Positions 1 through 10,619 of a stretch of DNA of 64,000 bases are shown here, piece by piece. Every line of letters begins with the position of its first letter. Position 1 is the first letter of the stretch. The notes under the pieces were generated by a model, which was not told the origin of the DNA, made no database searches, and worked only from the letters and a program-made list of their open reading frames with translations. The translations under genes were made by a program, and so were the position numbers. The stretch is from Dryomyza anilis (taxonomy: Eukaryota; Arthropoda; Insecta; Diptera; Dryomyzidae). The stretch spans positions 28,416,440 to 28,480,439 of the forward strand of contig OX638132.1 in the NCBI GenBank assembly GCA_951804985.1, in the 5' to 3' direction.

Positions 1-146
1 AAAGTCTTCAAGCTAGAATTGATTTTAACTTATAGCTGAATGAATAACCTTTAACATCATACCCACTTTTGCCGCCGAATACGAATAAGCCTGACTTTTT
101 GACTTTGAAAGTTCACAACTAAAAACTCTTAAAAGTTAATAAGCTG

Positions 147-323
147 CACTCTCAGAAATAAATTGTTAATTCTAACAACAAATTAACAATTATATTGGTC
201 AATCATTGTTAAATAGAAAAAAGCTACAATCATCACTAAAATTAGAGGGAAAAATTTACAATTATAATTGATAATTGAACGACATCGTTATTGTTCAATT
301 TTAACAATTATTTTCTGAGAGTG
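147..323. mobile_element. short MITE with CACTCTCAGAAA ends
   Basis: A 177-bp stretch begins CACTCTCAGAAATAAATTG and ends in the inverse of CACTCTCAGAAAATAATTG. The terminal inverted repeats are therefore about 23 bp, with the first 12 bases perfect. There is no coding capacity. The size and ends fit a non-autonomous DNA transposon. The flanks (AAGCTG left, TGGATT right) show no clear target duplication, so the superfamily is unassigned. Confidence 0.6.
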
Positions 324-378
324 TGGATTTGGTTGAAACTAATAGCTGAATAAGAATAAATATTCTTTCACCCTATAC

Positions 379-430
379 CAGGCATGTCAAACACGCGGCC
401 CGCCAACACTTCAACTGCGGCCCGTGAAGA
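379..430 (+). mobile_element. hAT-like terminal fragment
   Basis: The sequence CAGGCATGTCAAACACGCGG followed by further GCGGCCCG motifs is strikingly GC-rich in AT-rich DNA. It resembles the CAGG-TGTCAAAC-CGCGGCCCGC ends I know from hAT (Tip100/Zaphod-like) transposons. I found no matching inverted end nearby, so only one terminus is called. The assignment rests on motif memory. Confidence 0.35.
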
Positions 431-1433
431 CTTTTCAAATAATATTAAAAAATATATATTTTTAAGAATTAAAAAATTTTAAATTTATTTTATTTTCAGG
501 CGTTAAAATGATTAATATGTATTGTGCATTTTGTGCAGCGATATATATTCAATTTAACATGTCATATAAGAAATGAAATTACTAATCTTGGTTAAAAACT
601 TATTAATTTATTAAAAAAAATCAATATTTTTGTAGGTACATTATTTTCCAAATTTTAATAATGAGATTGAGTTTTTAATATAGATCTTAATTTATATTCT
701 TAATTGTCATTTTAAATATTATACATGGCGTTGCACAAATGGCATAACAATGATTTTTACCTTTTTTTCATCAAGTTATATTGTTTTTTATTCATACAAT
801 TTTAAATTAATTGTAAAATTTTAAATTCCCTATATGGTAGCGCATAATTTTGTACATCTAACACCGAAGAGAAAATTTCTTTATTGTTTTTGGTTCAACT
901 ATGAAAAATAAAAGGAGAGAAAAATAATTAAAACTTAAAAATCTCAAAAACTGGACCCTATTTAACCAAACCATTTTAGGACAGCTCCAGTATCAAGTAA
1001 AGGGCAATCAGAATAAAACAAGATACAACAATTTTGACTTATATTAAAAAAATAATGACAAGTTTTTAACCAACAGTCTTGCTTTCCACATACTAGAATT
1101 GGAATCATTTTAACATTTTTTTTAGTAAGTAAAACTTTTTGTATTAGAGACATTTATAATGCCTCAGTAAAAAAGGGGAAAATGGACAAGAATGTATCCA
1201 CACATTAAAAACGATATAATTTTGCGAAGCTACGCAGGGGTCCATATCCATTGCATAAAACGCGAGATATTCGCTTATATTTAGTTCATTGACCGATATC
1301 TCATGAACCTATCTGTAGAATACAAGTTAGTTAAATTGCTCGTTAGCTCTCGAGTGACGGTTTCTTTGATATATTTTGAACATACTTGATATTATAAATG
1401 TTGAAGTATCACAAGTACTGCAAGATACTACAT

Positions 1434-1739
1434 TAATAATAATAGTTTGGCGCTACAAACCAACAAGAACTTAGGCCGAGCTCTAACCGTTTTTGAGCTG
1501 TACGTGTTATATTTGTACTCAAAGTGATGGTATCTACAGTTTAATGCCGAATCCGAACGGCGGGTGAGAGCTTTTCATAGGCAATGTTTTACTCTCGTAG
1601 ATTTGCCATTTACTGCCCTGAGGTAGCGCGGTATAGAAAAATGTTTCTATGAAAAGATGTTGTTAGCCCCAGTCCAGGTTTGAACCGGGGACCTTTCGGC
1701 TCACAGTCCAACGCACTAACCACTGAGCTACTGACGCTA
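1434..1739 (-). mobile_element. tRNA-derived SINE, copy 1
   Basis: Read on the minus strand, the element opens with a tRNA-like head containing an RNA polymerase III A box (TAGCTCAGTGG) and B box (GGTTCAAACC). A body of about 200 bp follows, with a conserved TACGAGAGTAAAACATTGCC-like segment, and the 3' tail is of ATT type. The whole structure recurs at 29891-30198. The head folds poorly as a functional tRNA because the two ends do not make a seven-base acceptor stem and the tRNA-unrelated body is attached. It is therefore a SINE and not a tRNA gene. Confidence 0.8.
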
Positions 1740-2696
1740 CGATACAACATTATCTATAGAAAATATTTTAAACCTGTTTTCGGAATCAGCGGTTCATTTT
1801 AAATAATGCAAAAGTGGTCGCATCAAACTTTTTTTTTGTTGTATAGTGTTACTCATTCTAATTGTGACATATCTCCCAAAAAAAATCAAATTTTCGAACC
1901 CAATCCAATATTAATATGGTATATATTAAGATAGTATATATTAAGATAGTATATAATTTTATTGAAACATGTAATTAGTTCGCACATAATGGAATGTAGA
2001 CACAAATTTAAATTTTAAAAGTAAATAATGTATATAAATAGTAAATACAATAATAATTCGAATACAAATCAATACAATACAATTGGGTATAATTAACAAG
2101 TACGATGTAATTAAATGTCAGCGCAATAAATGCACCCAAAACTATTGTACAATTAATGGTTAGTAATATTTTATTATAATTATGTTTTATGTGTGCATAT
2201 ATATATAATCAAATTCTATATATTCGAACATTTTAATGGTTGATCAAACTTAATTCTAAACATAGCTGATAATTCGACTACGTTTGGATAACGCGTTTTT
2301 TGAGTAGTCGTAATAAGGTCGCAAAAACAAATACAAAATATAAAAATCTTTAAAAAAATGACTAACAACAAATCGAGAATTAATTTTAATAATGTTAATT
2401 TTGTAATTTTTAGATTTAATTTTTTTTTGCGTCTGTTTAGAACACATTTTGATCTAAACTAAATCTGAAAACACAAATGAAAAAAATTAAATTATTTTTT
2501 TCAGTAATCTGAAAATATGTTACTTTGTGGATTAATTTGAAATAGCCTAATTAACTAGTAAGAAACATTTTGAGTATTTCTAAAGATATCGAACATTTTC
2601 GATTACGACAACTCAAATAATCGCGACGTAATCATTACACTGTCCGTCACTCGTTATGTTGCAGTCAAAGTTGCAACAATTATTGGTTACATTTGT

Positions 2697-3301
2697 GGCG
2701 CTGATTTCGAAAAGGGCATCAGTTTTGTCAAATGTCCGCTAGTTATTGAGATATAGCACATTTATCAATTTCTCATTATTTTGCGCTTATTTTATTTTTA
2801 AAAGAGCCAACAAAAGAATGGAATCAAATTATCTTTTTTATGTTAAATTCAGAAAACCTTGCGCTACAATACTTAATGTGTTTTTATGCGTGATAAAATT
2901 TGTTTGGGAGATATAAGTTTTGAACCGATAGTCATCATTTATTTTTTTAAATGGTGTTTTTAAGCGGAGACGTAGCGCTATACAGAAATGCACAACAAGT
3001 AATTTTAGCCATTTTTTCCACCAAGTTTTTAAGTACTTTATTCATAAAATTTTGTATTTTTCAAAAAATATTGAATTTCGTTTGCTCATATCTCGCAAAA
3101 AATTTTGTTTATTCATAAAAGCCAATTTTTGTATTGTGTCGCAAGGTTTTCTGCATCTTACATTGAAAAGAAAAAATAATTCTATTATTTTGTTGGAATC
3201 CTAAAAATAAAAGAAGCGCAAAATAAGAAGAAATTAAAAAATTGGCTCAAAAACTAGAGCCCATTTTTCAAAACTGCTGCTATTTTCGGTATTAGCACGA
3301 C
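2697..3301. repeat. inverted repeat (foldback/MITE) beside zinc-finger gene 1
   Basis: The left arm (from 2697) and right arm (to 3301) are imperfect reverse complements over roughly 250 bp each. Matching blocks include ATTTTGCGCTTATTTTATTT against ATTTTGCGCTTCTTTTATTT, and GAAAACCTTGCGCTACAATAC-like against GAAAACCTTGCGACACAATAC-like. There is no coding capacity. The right arm ends about 130 bp from the stop codon of the zinc-finger gene and could lie in its 3' UTR. Ends and target duplication were not resolved. Confidence 0.6.
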
Positions 3302-3429
3302 AAATGTTAATCAATAATTGCTGCCATTTTTACCACACCACGTCAAAATTCGAATTTTGTCGGGCAGTGTTATTATCAATTGATAGCCATGACAAAAGTA
3401 GTCATTACTTTACTAAACGCGCTGCGCGT

Positions 3430-6400
3430 CTAACCCAACAGATATTGTTCATCATCATCCACCTCCGGCAAATCAATGTTGGCAACGTGGTCGTGTTCGG
3501 CGGTGGTCTCAATAGCACCATCATCATTATCATTCTCATCATCGTCATCATCGGGTACCGTTATCTCTTCACACACCTGCACTGTGTCCTTCTGCTGATC
3601 CAGAATCGCACGATGCTTCTGCCTCAGATGCTCCTGTATGTTGCGCATGTGGTGATAGGAGCAGCTGCAGTACTTGCATTGTATGTAGTTGCTAAACGGC
3701 AAGTGCTTGAATTTATGCATCTGCAGATCGCGCAACTTGCCCGTCACGTGCTCGCCGCACTGCAGGCATTCGTGCAGATTGGCATTCAGACGCTTCAAGT
3801 TCAAGACCTCGCGCTTGACCAGATCATGCTCGGTGCTTATGTGATCGCGCCACTGCTGCTGCGTATCGAACTGCAGGCCACATTGCGGACAGACGAGTAT
3901 GTAGCAGTCATCGTACTCATAGTTGGCATCTGTCAACTGTGTGCTGCTGTCTCCTGCTGCCGATGACATACTCTGCTCTCCTTGCTGATGTTGTTTATGC
4001 TGCTGCGGTGGCATTGGTGCCCCTGCATCTACAGCCAACATTGCCGACGACACGTCTTCGACGGGCTCGCTGTCGCACATATTGGTCTCCTTGTTCAGAT
4101 GCTTGAAGAACATCTGCTTGCGCACGAAGTAACCATTGCACTTCATGCACTTGAACGACTTGAAGGGCAGGTGGCGGAACTTGTGCGACTGCAGTTGCCC
4201 GATGGCACCCTTCGTGTGTGTCACCGTCACACGTTTGTAGCACTGCAGACACAGATAATGATGCTCGTCGATCTGGCGGAAGTTCAGGCCCTGCCGATTG
4301 TTTAGATTGTGCTCCTCGACAATGTGCTTGCGCCAGTAGACGTGCGACGAAAAGTTCACGTTGCACTGCGGACAAAAGTATGTAATCGACTGGTGGTCGA
4401 CAGCGTTGTGGTAGCTGAGCGTGTCGTCCACCACCTTGATGGGCATCTTGGGCGGCATGCCAGACGCTGTCATTTGCATTTGTGTGGGCGACGTTGACAG
4501 TGGCTGCTCATAGGGGCCGTCATCGTTCCAGATGTTGTGGCGCTGGCGCAAATGACTTATCATGTTCGGTTTGTGGTTGTAGCAGGTGCCGCATAGCAGG
4601 CACTTGATGTACAGTCGGAACGAGAGGTGACGGAATTTGTGATCCTGCAGCCCCTTCAGCTTGGAACCGGAAATCACGTCATTGCATTGTATGCATTGGT
4701 AGCGAAATTTGTCCAACGGCCGAAAGTTGAGCGCACTGCGTTTGTCATAGTTGTGCACGTCGTTGATGTGACGACGCCACTGCATCTGCGTAGAACACTC
4801 GAAGCCACAGTTCGGACACAGGTAGCAGAAATTGCGTTCGAGGTTGGCGTCCTGCGAACTGCAGCTTACGTCTTCGTCGCCGGTGGGCATCAACAAATCG
4901 TTGGAATCGCTGCCGTGCAGAAAATCGTTATCAAGGCGCTTTTGAGTTGGCGTCGTTTCAAAAGACGTCGCTTGATAGGTGCGTGGCGCTGTGCGTGGCG
5001 TCTCCGGTAGCGGGCGCAAATTGTTAAAGTCCAAGAACTCGTGCTCGTCGTCGACGTGCAACTGCAGTTGCGCCTGCGTTGCATAGACGGCGCTGCATTG
5101 CTGGCACTTGAATTTCTGCTGCTGCTGCGCCGAGTAGCTCGAGCGCGACTCGTTAAAGCTCAACTCCGGCACAGGCGTGTCGTCGTGCAGCGCACTGGCA
5201 TTGTTACGCGCAGTGGCAGCATCGCCTTCATCATCGTCCAGATACTTAATCTCAAAGGTAAAATTTGCATGTTTAACGATTTCCTTCTGCACGGCGCTAG
5301 ACTTCAACTTGGACATCATGCCGGCAAATGAGTTTGGCGCAGATGCCGGCTCCGGCTCGTCTCCAATGCGATGCCTGCTGCGCAAATGTTTCACCACACC
5401 CTTGCGGTCCGTATAGGACTTGCTGCAGAGGCGGCAGCGCACAAACGCCTTGTACGGCAGATGCGTGAACTTGTGCTGCTGCGCATTCTGCACGCCATAG
5501 GCATTTGTTATAATCTTGTTGCACTCCAGACAGATGACCTGGCGCTCGTTGAGCACCTTGAAGTTGAGCACCTTCATGTCGGTCAAATGGTGAACTTTGA
5601 CAATGTGCTTGCGCCACATACGCTTGTCCAGAAACTCTTTGCCGCACTGCGGACACAAATAGTCAACGTGTGTCTCAAAGTGATCGCTGGCACGATCGCC
5701 ATCCGCATCGCCGTCTCCAGCGATGGTCACATCCATACCGGCGTCTTGACTGTCATCCACCGTCTGTTCGTCTTCGACATCATCCTCCGTTTCGCCGCCG
5801 AGACGATGCTGCGTCAGCAGATGTTTGACGATTTCCTTGTGACCCACGAACGTGCGATAGCAGAGTTTGCAGCGCTGCCACGACTTGTGCTGCAGATGCG
5901 TGAACTTGTGCAGCTGCAGATTGCGTATGGCGTTTACGTAGATGACGCGATCGCACTCCAGGCACTCGGCGTGCATCTTCATGTTGATCTCCTTGAAGTT
6001 GAGGCCGTCACGCGTGCCAAAGTTGTGCTCATATTCGATGTGCTGACGCCACTGTGACTGCGTGCCAAACTCTGCGCCGCACTGTGGACAAATGTATTGA
6101 ATGTACTTCACGCACAGCTCCTCGGTCTGCGTATTGGCGTCTGTGGCGTTGTTGCGTTGTCGCAGCGAATTTTCAGACAAGTGCGATGAGCTGCGACTCA
6201 GCGACTCCTCAAAGTTGCTGGCAAGCGGTGGCGCATATTTTGCTGCTGCAGCTGTTGATGACGTGGGCTCCATATCTTCGTTCTCAGTGTCGTCAATTGC
6301 CTCGTTCTTGATGGCAACCTCTCCGAAGGTGTTTTCAAATATGTCGATGGCGTTTTCCTTAATGTCTTTGATTTGTAAACTGCGTGGCGTCGGCTTGTAG

Positions 6401-7152
6401 GTCGGCTGGCTACCGATGCTGCTCCGCTGCGGGACCGGCGTGTGCGTGACCGGCGTGTGCGTGACGGCCTTGGCTATGGCCAGCAAATCGTCGCGATGCG
6501 TCATGCGCAGATGCACCATCAGATCCTGCCGGTACTTGTACTGCTTGAGACATATTTTGCACTTGGCGCGTTTGTAGGGCAGATGCGTGAACTTGTGCTT
6601 CATGAGATTCTCCATGCTGTGCATCGCTATCTTGCGCTTGCATTCCAAGCATTGGTGGTACAACTTGTCGATCTGCACAAAGTTAAGGCCTCGCCGCGTA
6701 TTGTACTGATGCGCATCATCGATGTGTCGCTTCCACTTGTCGTGTGCGTCCAATTCGACTCCGCAACGCGGACAAACAAAGATTACGGCGCAGTCATAGT
6801 TGATGCGTTGTACTTCCTGCTCGCTGATCATGGGTGCTGTATCAACTGGTGACGGCTGCACGCTGTGGCTCACATGCGGTGTCGCCGAGAAGTCGAACAA
6901 TTCGTTGTCATTAATTTCATCCGCCTTTGGGCGACTGTAGCTGTTAGTGTTCAGTTGCTGCTGCTGTTCTTGATAGTTAAGCTGCTCGTTAAAATCCTCC
7001 TCCTCCTCATGATCCATAGGCTCGTCTTTGACGCGTGGCGCATCCTCCATACTGCGTCCATACTCGGCAACCAGCTCGTCTGTGAGCAGTTCTTCGGTTT
7101 CCTCGGCAACGAAGTCGGTGCTGAACATATTCCAGGGTTCGATATTTTCCAT
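3430..7152 (-). CDS. C2H2 zinc-finger protein with six repeated three-finger modules
   Basis: Single-exon frame of 1,240 residues, presumably nuclear and DNA-binding. I do not recognise the individual orthologue. A roughly 95-residue module occurs six times (about residues 127-219, 354-449, 499-594, 779-872, 927-1027 and 1088-1180), with one lone finger at 681-704. Each module reads C-x2-C then WRxHI and H, then LNF, then a second C-x2-C with HKFxHLP, then a third C-x2-C with HLxxxH. The last finger of module 5 lacks the usual second histidine. Acidic and Gln/Ser-rich linkers separate the modules, an acidic segment sits near the N-terminus (about 49-55) and another near the C-terminus (1200-1211). 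No ZAD domain is visible at the N-terminus. The start is the first ATG of a long open frame. The gene at 54863-56560 uses the same module. C2H2 identity is certain; the target is unknown. Confidence 0.9.
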   Translation of the reverse strand: MENIEPWNMFSTDFVAEETEELLTDELVAEYGRSMEDAPRVKDEPMDHEEEEDFNEQLNYQEQQQQLNTNSYSRPKADEINDNELFDFSATPHVSHSVQPSPVDTAPMISEQEVQRINYDCAVIFVCPRCGVELDAHDKWKRHIDDAHQYNTRRGLNFVQIDKLYHQCLECKRKIAMHSMENLMKHKFTHLPYKRAKCKICLKQYKYRQDLMVHLRMTHRDDLLAIAKAVTHTPVTHTPVPQRSSIGSQPTYKPTPRSLQIKDIKENAIDIFENTFGEVAIKNEAIDDTENEDMEPTSSTAAAAKYAPPLASNFEESLSRSSSHLSENSLRQRNNATDANTQTEELCVKYIQYICPQCGAEFGTQSQWRQHIEYEHNFGTRDGLNFKEINMKMHAECLECDRVIYVNAIRNLQLHKFTHLQHKSWQRCKLCYRTFVGHKEIVKHLLTQHRLGGETEDDVEDEQTVDDSQDAGMDVTIAGDGDADGDRASDHFETHVDYLCPQCGKEFLDKRMWRKHIVKVHHLTDMKVLNFKVLNERQVICLECNKIITNAYGVQNAQQHKFTHLPYKAFVRCRLCSKSYTDRKGVVKHLRSRHRIGDEPEPASAPNSFAGMMSKLKSSAVQKEIVKHANFTFEIKYLDDDEGDAATARNNASALHDDTPVPELSFNESRSSYSAQQQQKFKCQQCSAVYATQAQLQLHVDDEHEFLDFNNLRPLPETPRTAPRTYQATSFETTPTQKRLDNDFLHGSDSNDLLMPTGDEDVSCSSQDANLERNFCYLCPNCGFECSTQMQWRRHINDVHNYDKRSALNFRPLDKFRYQCIQCNDVISGSKLKGLQDHKFRHLSFRLYIKCLLCGTCYNHKPNMISHLRQRHNIWNDDGPYEQPLSTSPTQMQMTASGMPPKMPIKVVDDTLSYHNAVDHQSITYFCPQCNVNFSSHVYWRKHIVEEHNLNNRQGLNFRQIDEHHYLCLQCYKRVTVTHTKGAIGQLQSHKFRHLPFKSFKCMKCNGYFVRKQMFFKHLNKETNMCDSEPVEDVSSAMLAVDAGAPMPPQQHKQHQQGEQSMSSAAGDSSTQLTDANYEYDDCYILVCPQCGLQFDTQQQWRDHISTEHDLVKREVLNLKRLNANLHECLQCGEHVTGKLRDLQMHKFKHLPFSNYIQCKYCSCSYHHMRNIQEHLRQKHRAILDQQKDTVQVCEEITVPDDDDDENDNDDGAIETTAEHDHVANIDLPEVDDDEQYLLG

Positions 7153-7416
7153 TTTGATTTTTCTTTAACCACATAAATTAAATCGACTTCTAGTCTGTAC
7201 TTTTTTTTACTTTTTCTAATCCGTTAATCTTATTTTTATTTCGACTACGATGTTTTAGTTATTCTATCAAAAAAAATATCAGATACTTTCTCATTTTTTT
7301 CCATCCATCAATTTAGCATTTTGTTACCTGTTCTTTGCTGCCTGTTTTATCAGATTATCTTTGCAGCTGTAGTTTTCTGTATTACGATGCCTGCTTATTG
7401 AAATTTTCTAGATTTC

Positions 7417-7844
7417 TTGTTTCACAAGCAAGCACAAAAATTTATTTCTTGAAAAAATATGCATCATTATTTAGGTGCATTTTTCTTAACTAAAATAAAT
7501 TCGCCACTTTTTCATTTGTTTATGCCCAACTTGCTGTCAACTAATTGCAGCAACAAAATTTTTAATAATCGCATTCGCTATGTCATCGTTCGTGAGGTGT
7601 GTTCCGTGATGAAAACGCGCAAAAAGCCGCATCGGATTTCAATTGTACACAGGCAGGTAAAAATCAGGGCTGCAACGTAGCGCATTGCTTACAAACCGGT
7701 ATCATTGTATTAAAATTCTAGGGCACAAACCAATTTGTGTATGACTGGCTTACGCATATGACAAGTAATACCAGATCAAAGTTTTCGTACGAAATGAGCA
7801 AATCAAATCGCTCGAAACTTTAAAAATGTTTGACGGTAGCATAA
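7417..7844 (+). repeat. local duplication, copy 1
   Basis: This stretch starts CTTGTTTCACAAGCAAGC and ends near GACGGTAGCATAA. It recurs in the same orientation at 9082-10417, sharing TATGCATCA-TATTT, GAGGTGTGTTCCGTGATGAAA and CTTACAAACCGGTATCATTG. Copy 1 has about 90 bp (7490-7581) absent from copy 2, and copy 2 carries a foldback of about 1 kb absent here. It may include part of the 5' region of zinc-finger gene 1, which starts about 265 bp away on the opposite strand. Confidence 0.75.
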
Positions 7845-8199
7845 CCCAATAGGAAATCGCATCATTACGTAGTCGATTACTGCCTAATTATTAACGAATC
7901 GTAATGCGTCGGAATCTCAATACTGATTTCTGTTTACTTTTACACAGACATGGCCTAGGGCAAGTATGCATCCACTGTAGATTACGAAGTAATGCTATGT
8001 AGGAGTCACCACCCATTACACACTGCATCCAAAGTAAAAAGGAGCCGAATGTTACCTGTTGTACATATAGATTACTATTTAGAAGTATCGTAATAAGGGG
8101 TGAATCATACATCATTACTTCGTAACCAAACAGTCTCAAGGGGTTCTTCCATTTCAGCATTACTTTTCACGCAATCGTAATGAAGATTGGTCTCTTTAC

Positions 8200-8475
8200 A
8201 CATTATTTTGTAGGTAGTAGTAATTAGGGGTGGTCCATTTGTGCATTACTTTGTACGCAATAGTAATGAGAGGTGGTTCCATTTCTACATTACTTTGTAC
8301 GCATTGGCAGTGAGGGGTGGTTTTATATGTGCATTACTTTGTACGCAGTAGTAATGAGGGGTGGTTCGATTTGAACATTACTATGTACGCAGTGGTAATG
8401 AGGGGTAGTTCCATTTATAGATTACATTGTAGTAATGAGGTGTGGTTTCATTTATATATTACTTAGTGCGCATTA
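8200..8475 (+). repeat. 44-bp minisatellite
   Basis: About six tandem copies of a 44-bp unit starting CATTACTTTGTACGCA and containing TAATGAGGGGTGGTTCCATT. Degenerate copies, some inverted, spread over about 7860-8160 and 8845-8960. The array may therefore be the core of a larger foldback-type element. No coding potential. Confidence 0.75.
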
Positions 8476-9081
8476 GTTATGGGTGTTATGTAACTAATGT
8501 GCTTATTTAACAAAAATAAATAGAAATAGTGGTAATTATTAAAATTGTGTGTCAATTGGTTGCATGTATGTTGAAACATGTAATTCATTTAATAAAAAAT
8601 CAGTAAATCTGTATATTTTTTATCCGCAAATGTTGCATTAATCCTTAATTTTCACAGCACCTGAATGGAAAAACGATCAATATGAAATTTTAATTATAAT
8701 CAACATGTTACCCACCAACAATGATAATTAAATTCGACTGGAGTTCAATAAATTTTGAATTTATTTAATTTTTTTAAAGGCATATATTTTTATAATTTAA
8801 AAATCAATTCACATTAGATAAAAACAAATAATCAACAAGTACGTGTTCCATTTTCACATTACTTAGTAATGTGAGGGTAAAGGATGGTAGTTCTATTTCA
8901 GCATTACTACGTAAGTGGAAACTGGAACTAGTCATTTATATACATTACTGCTACTTTACAAATGAACTAAATCGAATTTTGTAGAATATGTATTGAAGAA
9001 AACATTGGTTACCGTTCGAACTAAGTAGGAATATTTCCCATTGGGAAATGTTAAGGACTAACCAAACTGTACAAAACATTC

Positions 9082-10417
9082 CTTGTTTCACAAGCAAGCA
9101 GAAAAATTTATTTCTTCAAAAAAAAAATATGCATCACTATTTTTGGTGCATTTTCCTAAATCGTTCACGACCCAAGTAACAATTCCTACCAGTTTCCTAC
9201 CAGTATCTAGCCAGTATAACTATTCACTTGTCTAGTTTCTGGAAAGTAAACTTACCAGTTACTCGCAAGCGATGTCACGCACTTTCGTACCAGAAACTAG
9301 CAAGTAAAACTCTTCGGTGTCTGGGCGGTAAACTAGCCAGTAACTGGTCAAATACTGGTCAAAAACTGGCCAACAAATGGTCAAAAACTTGTCAAAAACT
9401 GGTTAGAACCCTACCAGTTACTGGCAAGCGATGCCACGCACTTTTCTACCAGAAACTAGCCAGTAAAACTCTTCGGTTTCTGGGCGGTAAACTAGCCAGT
9501 AACTGGACAAAAACTGGCCAAAAACTTGCCAAAAACTGGCCAAAAACTTGCGAGAAACTGGCCAAAAACTATCAAGAAACTCGACATGTAAAAAGTAAAT
9601 AAAATAATGTCAAAAATAAATTTTATTTTTTTAATTTACAAAGCTCAATAACAGACCAATAGTACAGGACTTGGTGATTTCCGATTGTCCGACATCTCCA
9701 CTTCGATGATCTGCTGCAAAAAACATGTTTTAAGATTGCAAAAAAAAAAAGAAAAAATGAACCTTAGAAGATTTTGCAGCAACTCACACAAGAGATTTAA
9801 ATTGTTTTGTTTGATCTTTTCTTTTGTCACATAAGACATACAAAAAAATTTTGCTTCATACTTCATATTCAATATTTAGTGAGTTCACGTCACCCTTACA
9901 AGTAACTCACCAGTATTGACTAGTTTTACTGGCAGGGATCTACTCTTCAAATCCCTACCAGTATCCGACAAGTTTTTGACCAGTTGTACTGGTGGGAGAC
10001 CAGTTTTTGGCCAGTTTTTGAAAAGTTTTACTGGTAGGGATTACTCTTCAAATCCCTACCAGTAACCTACCAGTTATTGACTAGTTTTTACTGGCGAGTA
10101 TATACTCTTCAAAATCCTACCCGAAACTTAGCAGTATTTAAGCTGCCTAGTAAATTGTTGCTCGGGGAGGTGTGTTCCGTGATGAAATCCCATAAAAAGC
10201 CGCATCGGAAATCAATTCTATTCTGGCAGGTAAAAATCAGGGCTGCATCGTTGAGCATTGCTTACAAACCGGTATCATTGTATTTAAATTCTAAAGGCCA
10301 AACCGATATGAGTATGTCTGACATACGCATATGACAAATAATACCTGATCTAAGTTTCTGTACGAAATGAGCAAATCGAATCACTCGAAACTTTAAAAAT
10401 ATTTGACGGCAGCATAA
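9082..10417 (+). repeat. local duplication, copy 2, split by a foldback
   Basis: The first part (9082-9168) matches 7417-7490 and the last part (about 10168-10417) matches 7582-7844. About 1 kb of unrelated repeat DNA separates them. The interruption shows that the duplication is older than the insertion, or that the insertion happened in only one copy. Confidence 0.7.
9169..10167. mobile_element. foldback element made of CCAGT/ACTGG motifs
   Basis: The left half (to about 9590) is a tandem duplication with a unit of about 180 bp. It is full of TAGCCAGTAACTGG and GGCCAAAAACT motifs, giving a spurious 124-residue frame with an internal repeat. The right half (9890-10160) carries the same motifs inverted (GGCCAGTTTTTGA, CCTACCAGTA). 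The ends read CCCAAGTAACAATT on the left and, inverted, CCCGAGCAACAATT on the right. This looks like a non-autonomous foldback. The target duplication is unclear. Confidence 0.6.
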
Positions 10418-10619
10418 ATCTTAAGGACAAAACATTTCTTAATGCCTGGTTTTCACTATGTCATTTTGTGTCATATTTGTTTTCTTTAAATTGTGATTGC
10501 GAATCAGAAACTGTCCAAAATTAAAATGTTCATTAACCATGTCAGTCGATATCAAAATGCCAACAATCAGCTTGTTGAGCGCTGGAAAATCCGATGGAAA
10601 CGGCGGTTTTCGAAGTGTG

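Larger units (their letters stand above)
1..3429. other. gene-free AT-rich flank with repeat relics
   Basis: I see no gene here. The open frames are short and look random. The stretch holds a 177-bp terminal-inverted-repeat element (147-323), a GC-rich hAT-like end (379-430), an inverted SINE copy (1434-1739) and a large inverted repeat next to the 3' end of the zinc-finger gene (2697-3301). Sequence at about 720-1000 resembles the right arm of that last repeat in the same orientation, sharing motifs such as CTCAAAAACT and TAAAAATAAAAG-like runs, so it is probably a diverged partial copy. Confidence 0.6.

Noticed and set aside
1665..1740. tRNA gene on the minus strand
   Set aside because: A and B boxes are present, but the ends do not form an acceptor stem and the same head with an attached body recurs elsewhere. 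It is the head of a SINE.
3304..3966. 220-codon plus-strand frame
   Set aside because: It is the antisense of the C-terminal coding region of zinc-finger gene 1, which has clear family motifs on the minus strand.
9228..9602. 124-codon frame with an internally repeated sequence
   Set aside because: The repetition comes from tandem TAGCCAGTAACTGG motifs of a foldback element. Composition and context are not those of a gene.
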